DNA of 37,500 nucleotides from contig JAQGDQ010000045.1 in NCBI GenBank assembly GCA_030141605.1, positions 870,001-907,500 of the forward strand, given 5' to 3'. Every line of letters begins with the position of its first letter. Within the stretch, counting starts at the first letter, position 1. The notes under the pieces are model-generated. The model did no database searches and was not told the origin of the DNA. It was given only the letters and a program-made list of their open reading frames with translations. A program made the position numbers and the translations under genes. The DNA is from Tubiluchus corallicola. Lineage: Eukaryota > Priapulida > Priapulimorpha > Priapulimorphida > Tubiluchidae. Positions 20,790 through 31,127 of this stretch are shown one piece after another.

Positions 20790-22990
20790 CTCACCTATGA
20801 AAGTATCAAGCTTGCAGTGTTCTCATTCTGCTTGTTTTTATAAGTATTTAAGAGAACAATGTTTTTTAGTGCTTAGGGGACTACACTACAACTCTGTGTC
20901 TCAAAAATAAATTTAAAAATTTACAACAAAATAAAACTGAATAATCGAATTATGTGCTTTATATAGAACCAAATAATTCCTCAGTCATAATCACTTCACA
21001 TTATGTTAACTTTTTTCGTATTTCATTACTCGACAAGTTTTGAGAATTTTTATTTACCCTTTTATTTTTTTTATTGTACCTTTCGCTGCAAAACGATATT
21101 TAAATTTAGTTTTCGTAAAATTGAAATTTGTGCCACTAACAAAATTACATATAAGTGCGAGTCTCTCAGAAAAAATCTAAGAAAGCGGTTTACAACTTGG
21201 TTCCTTTGGTTTTGTTCACAACGTAATGTATATTACATGTAGCTTTTTGTTTTTACGAATGAATTATTTTTGCGATTCGGTAAACCCAGGCACGTCACTT
21301 GATAATCCATCATGGCGTACAGTACCGCATCAAACACGCGGAACCAATGACGTATTACAGACTAGCTTCCATGCACCACGTTATAACTACGTTGGATAAG
21401 TGGCTTTTTCCCACTTATCGAATCAACAAGCGTATTTGTCAGACAGAGAGGATGCAGTTTGCGGTAGACTTATATTACGTTTTTGTCTCCTATCACATAA
21501 TAATTAAAGGATTATTCCAAAAAAGCAAGATTTTTTGTTTTTGACAATTTTTGACCAGCAAGCGTTAAACAAACTTTGCTGAATGAAAATGTTGTTCCAA
21601 TTATAAATAACATAACTAATAATAAGATAGATTACGACTTCGTCAAGATATCAGCAAATAAGTCGTCTATTTGTAAGCATCACAGGAAGGATCTGATACT
21701 TTAGTAGTAAATATAAGAACAAGTTATTCATTAAATAGCGAAACTATTAAGGCACTTTACCGTCCATTATTACACAACTTTATTGTGTACCAAAGTTATT
21801 GTTTGATTTTGGAGAAATTTGCTCTTGTATTTACTGCTAAACTATCAAGTACATTCTGTTTTGCTTGCAGCCGTGCACGTTATTGACTGGCAGATAATTC
21901 TTGAAAAATTTGAAATCCATCACTATTTAGTTCAGGATGTTCTTTATATTTGTTATGTTAGTCGCTGAATGAAACTTTAAGAGATTTTAGTCTTATTTAT
22001 GTATTCCTAAAACACAACCTGTTCTAAAGAAGATTTCATTGTGTTTTTAATTTTAATTTTGATTTTCATTTCTTTTGACCAGCGGCCTGCCTGCAGTTTT
22101 ATTCAGCTAGTCTGCAAAATTCATGGCTCCAGTTTTGCTAGCTTCGACAAGCCTAATAACCTCGTGCACCAAAATCTAATGTCTGAATAGTGCAATTTTC
22201 ATTTCAATCAAGCGAAAATTTAATTACTATGATAAACTGGAATGAAAAGCGTATTTTCTAAGCGCAGCTTTCATAGCTGACAGGTTGGTCTAATGATAAT
22301 TGGACGGTTGGCGTAATTTTGCATTCACTATTGGGCAATGACTGTTAGTTAATGTTCCTCGTACATCGTATTGTGTTTTCACATTAGTATTTGCAAAAAC
22401 TTACAACAGCTTTATACTCACAGTGCATTTTGTCATGTGATTATGCAAAATGTGTTGCTTTTATTTGCGGCCACAACTGATTCGCGGCACATTTGCCAGC
22501 TTTATAAAATACATCATGTTAGACAGACCTTACGTCTGTGTGCGCATGCAGACACGAGGTTTTCACTGCCATTTTCATCAAACGCTCGCGTTTTCCTTTG
22601 TTGCCTTTTGTGTGTGAATATTGCAATGGTGGCAATACGTAAACACAAAAAACTGCCTATGGCTGATATCATGTGAATTGCTGGCTTACATAGGACGCGT
22701 ACAGATTTAGAATATGCAATTACATGTCTGCCTTTAACGTACAATCTGCCGCAAAGACCTTTAAAATGAAATGTTTGGTATATTTTGCCCTCTGTCTTCT
22801 TACAGCAGCTTAATTTATACCTATCGGTTGCATTAACATGTGAATCCTATCGAAATCAACCAAAAAGACGACCTCAGCATATAGAAATAGCATAATACAG
22901 GCCCAGATGTCAAAATAAGGACTGCCAACTAGGTCTATCCAGTTATTTTCCATTAGTGACACATTGGTTAAATCAATTATATTCTATAAA
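20790..22990. other. AT-rich DNA, no recognised gene
   Basis: Holds a perfect 9-bp hairpin GATAAGTGG-CTTTTTC-CCACTTATC at 21395-21419 and, just upstream, CCAATGACGT (21343-21352), a CCAAT/CRE-like word. A 101-codon plus-strand frame (22371-22676) overlaps a 76-codon minus-strand frame. Neither has a known domain. The stretch at about 22,200-22,350 carries TAGCTGACAGG and TAATGATAATTGG words. Confidence 0.45.
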
Positions 22991-23190
22991 TTGCCCGCTT
23001 GTGGCACAGTGGTCTAAGCACTAGCTAGATCAGATGCCTTCAAGATATTGCTTTTATGTGGTACAGTGGGTTGGCTAGCCCATTATGGTAAGAGTTACCC
23101 CTACGTAGTATAATGATTTAATTACTGACTACACTACGTTGGCCAAATAATTGCTTACATCTGCGTGACACAATGATTTAAGTATTCAGT
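22991..23190 (+). repeat. Four degenerate tRNA box-A-like tandem units
   Basis: GTGGCACAGTGGTCTAAGCACT at 23001 fits a tRNA A-box region well. Weaker relatives follow in the same orientation at 23058 (GTGGTACAGTGGGTTGGCTAGC), 23105 (GTAGTATAATGATTTAATTACT) and 23165 (GTGACACAATGATTTAAGTATT), spaced 57, 47 and 60 bases. Units one, two and four are preceded by TTGCYY-like words. The first unit looks like the head of a tRNA-derived SINE. No clear B box or cloverleaf is present, so none is a tRNA gene. Confidence 0.4.
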
Positions 23191-23244
23191 AATCCTAACG
23201 GACCACGATAACAACGATTCGTCGCCGTTGCAAGCAGCATGTTG

Positions 23245-23341
23245 CATTAAACGCACAAAAGTATCCAGAAAACTATTATCATTTGCGCATTGGATACTGA
23301 ATAACAGACCAAAACATCCCGAATTAAACACACAAAAGTAT
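23245..23341. repeat. Short direct repeat (77-bp spacing)
   Basis: CATTAAACGCACAAAAGTAT (23245-23264) recurs as AATTAAACACACAAAAGTAT (23322-23341) with two differences. The intervening sequence is unique. Confidence 0.7.
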
Positions 23342-23824
23342 TGGCCATTTTACTTCCGAGTGACTTTTCTTCATATACATTAAATAGATGAAAAAAAAAC
23401 CAGCTTTAAAAAAGCGGGCAGCATCAATTTCTTAGTGAAGGCCCTCCACGCAACACACATGCTAACTAATCACTTGTGCAGCCAGTATAGCTGTTTTGGC
23501 AAACGCTTACAAGCGGCATCGTATTTGTATTACATATTAATATTGTGTTCCCCGTCGAGCAATTATGAGCAAGCAGTTCAAACATGGCAGTGTGTCCCAA
23601 CTGCCCTGCTGGGAATCAGAATCTGACACTACGGCCTCTTCACGCGACAGCTTTATTTACTTAACTCACTTGCTGTGGCTTCGTCTGCCGGTCATCATCT
23701 GAATGTACTTGGCTTCAAATGAGCAAAATATTATGTTAAGCCAAACGCGGGTACATGTATAGTAATGGTGTCGAGTTGCGAGAATGCCATGATAGGCTTC
23801 TGTATTTAAAAGTTTACGAGTAAA

Positions 23825-23860
23825 GATTAGATTAGACCAGATTAGGTTAGATTAAATTAC
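23825..23860. repeat. Degenerate GATTA-type repeat
   Basis: A short run of GATTAGATTAGACCAGATTA followed by GGTTAGATTAAATTA. It superficially resembles a telomeric unit but does not match TTAGGG or TTAGG phase. Confidence 0.5.
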
Positions 23861-24740
23861 TTTTTATCTCAGCATAAAAGCCATCAAAAAACATAAACAC
23901 ATTTATTATGAAACATAACATATTGAGATTAATATTATCTTTTCGTGCCACTATTTGTATCTAGGTGAAGATATGGAAATAATTTTGAATCATTCCGTTC
24001 AGCTGAAATATATTAGCTACATGTTTTGGTACAAGGATGAAAAACATTTACGTCACACAATAAAAAGATACTCTAAAATACAACTTCATACAATATATAA
24101 CGTATATAATATAGTACATAAAAAGAAAGAAGTTTTATGTGAAACCAAGAACCCGCAAGGTTTACTTTTTTACTCTCTGAAAGTTCAGCTCTCACGGGGA
24201 AGTTATAAGTTTACTGATGTACACAAGGTGTACACTTAGATTATATTAAGTTATGTATAGTCTAATAACTTAATGGAGACCTGTTTCTAATTTTTACTTT
24301 TAACCGCCACTAATCTAAGCAACAGTCATTAATTAAGCATTTCTTTCATCACAATTTTGCCAGTCTGACTATGAACGTGACCCACCAACGACTGGAACCC
24401 ATATAAGAAGAGTGCCCATAAGTGGACATATTATACCCACTTTTTATTGATCTACAATTATTTCTTTTGTTCTAGTGTTCTGAAGATTTATGATTTATTG
24501 CAAATAAAAGGCTAGGGTATCCAAGGGTGATGTAGAGCAACTGAATTGTCACCCGAAATTGGAAGGAACCTAACTAAGAAAATAATACTTTATTCAAGCC
24601 CAGAAAGCCCATACATCATAATTTTTAATCGTACTTACACATAACATAATTAGTGAACAGTGCATGCTAAATAAGTATATAGGTTTAGAGGTTTAGTGCA
24701 AAAACTGCATAACAAGAAGTTTAATGCAAAAACAGAACTT
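23861..24740. other. AT-rich DNA with one perfect hairpin
   Basis: A perfect 10-bp stem, ATTAAGTTAT / ATAACTTAAT (24245-24254 and 24265-24274), encloses a 10-base loop. A 94-codon plus-strand frame at 23955-24239 ends just before it (stop at 24237-24239). That frame is Lys/Tyr-rich (YKDEKHLRHTIKRYSKIQL) and unrecognised, most likely chance in AT-rich DNA. Confidence 0.45.
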
Positions 24741-24743
24741 TAT

Positions 24744-24774
24744 ACACACACACACACGCACGCACGCACGCACG

Positions 24775-24809
<35 letters not shown>
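24744..24809. repeat. (AC)n with a central GCAC/GC core
   Basis: Uninterrupted alternating purine-pyrimidine for 66 bases: (AC)n, then four GCAC-type units, then about five CG dinucleotides, then (CA)n. Alternating CG/CA tracts of this length can adopt Z-DNA under negative supercoiling (established chemistry). Confidence 0.95.
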
Positions 24810-25966
24810 TGATTTAAGCACAATTTATAGAAAGTAAGCATATCCTAAAGTTCTTGAAATACAAATGTAAGAAATACGTGATTTTGGCACTGTTTTGCAT
24901 ACATAAGTAGCCACATGCAGAGACAATAAGCTTTTCAAACGAAACTTTTCTTTATCGAATTCGATTCTAGTTCAAATGTAGATAGTAGCCCTTGCATTTC
25001 CAATCTTCACGTACATGCACGTAATGCAGTTTAGGAACATTAAGTTAAGACATCTTTGAAATGAAAAACTAGAAGTAATATTTTGACCATGTTGACATGT
25101 GTCATATCTGACGGCCACGTTCCTTAAATTAAATTCGGGTACCTTTTTTTACCTTTTTAGTCTAAAATTTGGCAAAAAAGAGTTTGAGCTGAACGCTTCA
25201 GAAGCTAGTAGCATTGTCAAATATAGTCTGTCTAGCAGGAGATAAACTCAGACTAGTTCATTGTTTAGCACTCGGCACACGTCACAGTTGAGGCGCACTA
25301 TCAAAGCCCAATAAACACAGCGAATATATTCTCATCTAAATCTCTTTAAATGTGCAGCAAGGAACAAAACATAATCCTAATTAAATAAGCAGCTTGTGAA
25401 GCGCGCAAATTTGTCTCCATTAACGAGAGAGAAATCGATGAAAATATTTTAATGACGCAGCAAATATTTTGCAACAAAAAACATGGAGTAGACAAACAAA
25501 ACTGAGTGAGTGGTACAAAGACGCTAGGAATGAATTCTCTTACATTAAATTACGTCGGATAAAAGGAAGATGCGGGGGGGGGGGAGAGATGCATCAAAAA
25601 TTATATAGAACAGCATGTACACGGTAATAAAATAGAATAAAAAAGGAACAGTTGCACATTCAATGTTTGTTAATGGTCCTAAAAACTAGAATGTGTAGTA
25701 TATGCACCTATAGCTTGGTTGCGTAACAGAGCAAGTCCTCAGGCGCATAAGTTTAACAGGGCAATTTTGTCCTTGCAAAAGCTTTCTAAATCTATAAGAT
25801 AAAAGTGCGCCAGTATAATTTCATTACCATTATTACACAATTTTTGCCATGTTCTATATATGTTATGGCCGTTGAAATGGCTTTAGAGGTTAATCTTAGA
25901 GGTTTTCGCCTTAGCAATTTAGTTACCTGTTAAATAAAAAGTAAACGTAGAACGACATTTCTTCGT
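24810..25966. other. AT-rich DNA, no gene seen
   Basis: An 11-base G run at 25574-25584 followed by AGAGA is the only striking element. No recognisable coding or RNA gene. Confidence 0.5.
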
Positions 25967-26353
25967 CTAATGTATATTGCGTAAATAACCCAGCTTTTCG
26001 AAGTACAGTGAATTTTTTGGTAATTTACGATTTCTGTTTAACTTCTGTAATCGTTTCATGGCCAGCTTTACACAACTTGTGCAATATAGGCGGCAAGCGA
26101 CTTTGATGGGCCTTTGATTACTCTGGAGTTTGACAGGCCTATTATTTCTAAGGTTTACTTTTTTCATGTTTCTAGAAGCAGGATATTGAAATTTACTGAA
26201 CTTAATGAATGAGATAATCAAGTTTTTGAGAGATAAACTATTTACTGGTGGTAGGTGCTTTGGGTAGAATAGTAATCTTAGTGGACATACATTTTGACGA
26301 GAAATTTGTAGTTTTTCATCGTGCAATGCTAATCGAAGTTTTTCTTCGTACAA
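25967..26353 (-). other. Unidentified 128-codon open frame
   Basis: This is the longest frame in the window not made of a simple repeat. It is very basic (many Lys/Arg/Asn, e.g. KLAMKRLQKLNRNRKLPKN) and lacks a signal peptide, membrane segment or known motif. A Cys pair occurs in RLYCTSC. Basic, Asn/Lys-rich frames arise easily in AT-rich DNA. No Kozak context, intron or poly(A) signal can be tied to it, so I do not call it a gene. Confidence 0.15.
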
Positions 26354-26477
26354 GTTTTCAAAATTTTGGTATTTTTTTAAAGAAAGCCTTTTTTAAGTAT
26401 CTTGTATATAAATTGTTTTTCATATTTCAGAAGCAGCCTTTTTTTAATCGTTCATTCGTTCCTTAATTATCTATCTG

Positions 26478-26652
26478 TTCATTCATTCATTCATTCGGTC
26501 GGTCGGTCGGTCGGTCGGTCGGTCGGTCGGTCGGTCAGTCAGTCAGTCAGTCAGTCAGTCAGTCAGTCAATCAGTCAGTCAGTCCTTCATTCATTCATTC
26601 ATTCATTCGTTCGTTCGTTCGTTCGTTCATTCATTCATTCATTCATTCATTT
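26478..26652. repeat. Compound tetranucleotide array ATTC / GGTC / CAGT / ATTC / GTTC / ATTC
   Basis: About 175 bases made of six blocks of related tetramers: ATTC, about 11 GGTC units, about 12 CAGT units, ATTC, five GTTC, ATTC. All units are one or two substitutions from each other (T-C-x-x phase), which suggests block-wise expansion of mutated units. The Ser-rich frame across it (SVGRSVGRS, SVSQSVSQ) is an artefact. Confidence 0.95.
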
Positions 26653-27320
26653 ATCACAGCAAATAATTTAGTCAATTCACTTAAACGTTCGCTTACTTAG
26701 TCATTCATTCTCTTATCAGTTATATAGGCCTCTGTACATAATTACACCGAAATGAGAACAAAGAATACCTTAGGAATATTTTAAGCTCAACACGGTACTC
26801 TCTTAACTTCGCACAAGCACTTCGCAATGCAAAGATGAAAATTTCAGACGTAAACAAACCTTTGCATCAATTTTTCCCAGTTTTGCTTGGGCAGCCTTTA
26901 AATGTGAAATCAAATATAAATACGGTATTATCTCTTCAGTTTCAGGCGCATTACTACATCCTTGTTACGCTAACATGTATAAGTTATTGTGGGCATTCAG
27001 GCAGTTGAGATCTAATTTATGTGACTTGCCTTAATTTAAAATTCAAACCGATTCGGAATCTCACGATGAGCAGTGATGTTAAAAAGCCACTTTCATCATT
27101 CGGCCACAAAAGAGGAGCAGAGAGCAAACATCATTCAGATTCCGCTTGATGACATGCAGCCAATTTCAATGTGAAAGCCCCACATGTAGCCAGGAAGTGC
27201 ACACATAAACTTAGGGCTGCAAAGGCTAATTTGCTATCTTCATAATAATAATTATACAGTCGTTGCGGCTTCGCATATATCTTTCAGCTATTAATGACAT
27301 GGTGTTAAGAAATGAAAAAG
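26653..27320. other. Unique DNA between two microsatellites
   Basis: No gene recognised. The part at 27040-27170 is slightly GC-richer, with CATTCGGCC and GATTCCGCTTGATGACATG phrases. Function cannot be inferred. Confidence 0.4.
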
Positions 27321-27334
27321 AGATAAAGGAAGAG

Positions 27335-27551
<217 letters not shown>

Positions 27552-27556
27552 GAGAA

Positions 27557-27561
<5 letters not shown>

Positions 27562-27623
<62 letters not shown>

Positions 27624-27665
27624 GGGGGGGAGGGGGAAAAGCGAGAGAGAGGGGGAGGAGAAAGT
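27562..27665. repeat. (GA)n purine tract with G runs
   Basis: Follows the GATA/GACA array after a short GAGAAAAA bridge. (GA)n runs with single AA breaks, an 8-base G run and GGGGG blocks make more than 100 nearly pure purines on one strand. Such mirror-type purine tracts can form triplex (H-DNA) structures. Confidence 0.95.
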
Positions 27666-27689
27666 GAGTAAGACAAAAAGACAGAACCA

Positions 27690-29000
27690 AGCATATCAAG
27701 CATATTTATTTTATTGTTCACTATTTGAAAATAGAAAAAAATTCCCAATCGCAAAGAAACTCCGGATATTTTGAAAAATATTATCCATCCATATTTAGTG
27801 TTTAATATTTTTGGTGAGCCAGATTTTTTTAATAACTGTATGAGAATCGTCAAAAAGCGATAAACACATTTTGTCGACATTCTTAGACAAGTAGCTTCAG
27901 TGTTTATCTATAAAAACCATGGCTAAGTTACTTGTGACTTTCGCAAAAATATTTTAATATATTTTTCCAATTATTTTCTTTGTTACACTTTGAAGCACCA
28001 TCAGAACAAACTGATCACAATGTCCTACCTACTAATAGGTTTAATGGTCATTTTTTGGACCTGTATTCAAAACTGTCTGTATAGTGTAGATTCTTCTCCT
28101 GAGTTGACACTGGCCTTGCTTGGAGGATTTGTGTAAAATAACATGAAAAAGAATAAGAAGGCAAAAGAAGAAGAAAAAGAAGAAGAATTAGAAAACGAAA
28201 ACGAAGTAGATGATAATTGAAACTGGCGTTGTTTTTCTCAAAAACAGCAGTTTTAGTAATTAGTAATAAAACAAAACAGTGAAAAATGTTCAGCGGACAG
28301 GATGAATAGTCTTCTGCTAAAGAAAGCCGGTCAGAATGCTTGTATGTAAAGTTGCAGAGTAAACCTCGCCGAGTTAATTACCAAAGAGAAGGAAAATCTT
28401 TTCCAGGGTTAGATGCCTGTTTGCCTAGCTAGTTACTACAGCTACAAGGTATGATGGGATCAAATTGATTAAGGAAACAAACGACAAACTACATAATTGT
28501 AGAACCCTGAATATTCACTGATAGATTACGAAAGCAAAAATTTTTCAGTAACCAAATTAAAGAAGTCAAATTAAGTTTAAGTTTGTCCTAGTAAGGATAA
28601 AACAATCATAATCTCTTGTACGCCTAAAACTAGGCGGAGGCGTAGTGTTCACTTTACTTTTGAACCCGTTTCCGTGATATCGTAAAATCTTTGTGTCTTT
28701 GTGTGCAGTAAGTGTATGCAAAACGTTTTAGAATTCAAAAGGTGAATTTAAGAAAATCTATTAGATAAAAGCAGTGATATTGACGTTGAGACTCGAAAAC
28801 TATTTCTGAAAACATTTTCACTACATAGCACCCCGTCTTACATCAACCCTCGCACTATATCCTGCGTTCATTAGACGTCATGGTCGAATGCACATAGGCA
28901 TCACAGCGAAACCTCATTGGCTTCATCACCCTTGCAAACTTTAGCCATGTTTATCACGGATAGCACGAACACTTGACCAGACAATCTTAACCCTGCCACC
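27690..29000. other. AT-rich DNA with a purine patch, no gene seen
   Basis: Contains an imperfect GAA/GAAAAC purine tract at 28145-28208 and otherwise unique AT-rich sequence. No domain or RNA gene recognised. Confidence 0.45.
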
Positions 29001-29072
29001 ACTAATAAGTCTCAATTCTAATTACGCAGCTCTAATTAAGCTAATCTTTTAACTAATGAAAAAGGAACAAAG
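29001..29072. promoter_or_regulatory. Cluster of homeodomain-type TAAT sites with a SOX-like word
   Basis: Five TAAT cores lie within about 56 bases on the plus strand (ACTAATAAG, TCTAATTACG, TCTAATTAAG, GCTAATC, ACTAATG), followed by GGAACAAAGC, a SOX-type AACAAAG word. Density is above what flanking DNA shows, but TAAT is common in AT-rich sequence. A candidate enhancer only. Confidence 0.2.
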
Positions 29073-30840
29073 CTCTTACACATGATCTGATGTTGGTGAG
29101 TTGACCAAGCGTTATGCACAGGTACGCCTTAATTTAAGGGAAGGTTAGGGTTATTCATGAAATTAATAATGATGAAAGCTAAATCGGGTGCGTGAAACGC
29201 AAACTTCGTGGAAAACAGTTCAACGAAGCGTTATACCACCCTAATTGGTTCATACAGAGTAACTAACGAAAAGGGGTAAAATATGGCGGTGGAAGAACAT
29301 GCTCTTTATGATTTTAATGAGTATACAAAACTCATTCATGTCTTCTCTGTTCCTCAGTGATCATATATATGGATATATATATATATATATGTATATAGGC
29401 AAACACCATCTTTACATAAACTGTCTTCTACAAATTGTTTTCCGTGCCGTGGTCTATAAGAATGCGTGAACGTAGCTATATTTTGTGAAACATCAAAATA
29501 GAACATTCTAGAATACGTGTAAAAACTAAAAACTATATGTGTGAAAATTTTAGGATTAAAGATTTGCTAAGCAAGTAGAGATTTCCGATATCGTTTAAAA
29601 ATTATGATAACTGTTTTGCGATTAACTTTGCACGAGAAAAGTTGTCACTCTCAGTTAATAGTAGGACTATCTATATATGCCAGCCAGACGAGCAATTCAG
29701 CAGTAGATTGAGTAGCCCGAGTTCAACTCTAACCGTGAACCTTAAATTTTACTCTGTAAACGTATCAACTATAACCCCTTTTTGTTTTTAACACATATAT
29801 TTATTTTCGGTAGTTATAAAACTATAAAAAATACTGTCATTATCACTATAGAAATAAAAACATGTATGTTTTTGTGCACATAATAAGACTGAGATTCCCT
29901 AGTAACAAGTCTATTACTATTATTTTGCTTAACATATGAATATTGCTGCAAAGCACAGAATTTTTTGAGATCAAGCAGGTTTATGTATTATACAATTTTA
30001 TCATGTTAATGTGTTTTTGTAGAGTCGTGAATATTGTTTGGCTCTTTTATCTTGATCTAATCTAATCTGATCAAGCATAATTTATAGTTCCTAAGCAATA
30101 TGTCAAGCTAATCTCCTGCTTCGAGCTATTACAGCAGACTCCCTTATGAGTTGATTGGACTTTTTGTCAGAAGAATAATGAAACAGTAACCTTGCTATTT
30201 GCAATCAGCGTCCACAGAACCAAATGGACGAACATGGTTATTGCTTGTACATGCATTCATCTATATTTCGACATTTTCTTAACATTAGGCTGAATTAGAA
30301 ACAGATTACTGTGATGCAAACATGTTCGTGAAGACGAACGGGGATAATTTCCTAGCCGGGAGGAATCCTGCTCGCAGTTCGTCCAGCAGCTAATATTCAG
30401 AGGCTCCAGCAAGAAGCAAGCGCAGCAAGCAACCAAACATTTTCCAATTAGGCCGCCGGACACGCATCAATGAGCAAGGGGCGGATCGGCGCGATATAAT
30501 GTCCGCATGTTGCTCATGCACAGATTCGGACAATCGCGCACTGAAATGTTCAGCATTAATTATGTATGTGTGCTAGGATTCAGCATGTATACCGCAATCA
30601 CATATCAGGCATGCACCACGACAGGGTTCATTATACATTGAGTAACGTTACTGTATATTCAGAAGTTGAAGCTAGAAGAAAAAGAAACCGTTGTGCAAAA
30701 GAAACCAATTTACTCTGAAGAGCGAATGTCACTCACCAAAAAATGCGCGCAACTGAAGAATGGAAAGATAACTCTAGAAGACGGCCCACAGACATGCTTC
30801 ATAATAGTTTACCATAAAAATCGTTCATCATTATTTTTGT
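29073..30840. other. Mostly unique DNA, no gene seen
   Basis: Includes a (TA)n-type run at about 29362-29398 and a possible tRNA-like B-box remnant at 29718-29734 (listed). A GC-richer block at about 30,300-30,560 (CCGGGAGGAATCC, GGCCGCCGGACACGC, GGGGCGGATCGGCGCG) has no recognisable coding sense despite a 68-codon minus-strand frame at 30257-30463. Confidence 0.4.
29690..29734 (+). repeat. Possible deleted tRNA-derived SINE fragment
   Basis: GAGCAATTCAGCAGTAGATTG (29690-29710) followed by CGAGTTCAACTCTAACC (29718-29734) resembles a tRNA D-arm and T-arm with the anticodon region deleted. GTTCAACTC fits a box B (GGTTCRANTCC). The cloverleaf is not completed. Confidence 0.25.
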
Positions 30841-30844
30841 CGTC

Positions 30845-30850
30845 GCCGTT

Positions 30851-30935
<85 letters not shown>

Positions 30936-31018
30936 ACAGCAGTAGTAGTAGCAACAACTTCATCATCATCATCAGCAGCAGCAACAACAACAGCAACAAG
31001 AACAACAACAACAACAAT

Positions 31019-31074
<56 letters not shown>

Positions 31075-31127
31075 GAACAACAACAACAACACAACAGCAC
31101 CAGCAACAGCAACAGCAATAGCATCAC
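30845..31127. repeat. Compound trinucleotide array (ATC)n then (CAA/CAG)n
   Basis: About 28 uninterrupted ATC units from 30851 to 30934, then AGCAGTAGTAGC-type transition sequence, a short ATC run, and from about 30974 CAG and CAA/AAC units to 31127. The plus-strand frame at 30666-31121 gives poly-Ser then poly-Thr then Gln. The minus-strand frame gives Leu/Met runs. Both are artefacts, although the plus frame has 50 non-repeat codons before the array. Confidence 0.97.

Noticed and set aside
22371-22744. 101-codon plus-strand frame with several Cys/His residues
   Set aside because: Cys and His do not fall into a zinc-finger spacing, and the opposite strand is open over the same stretch.
22995-23070. 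Functional tRNA gene
   Set aside because: The A-box match is good, but no acceptor-stem pairing, anticodon arm or B box at the correct distance could be formed.
23825-23860. Telomere-like repeat
   Set aside because: GATTA/GGTTA units do not keep the TTAGGG or TTAGG register and total only about seven units.
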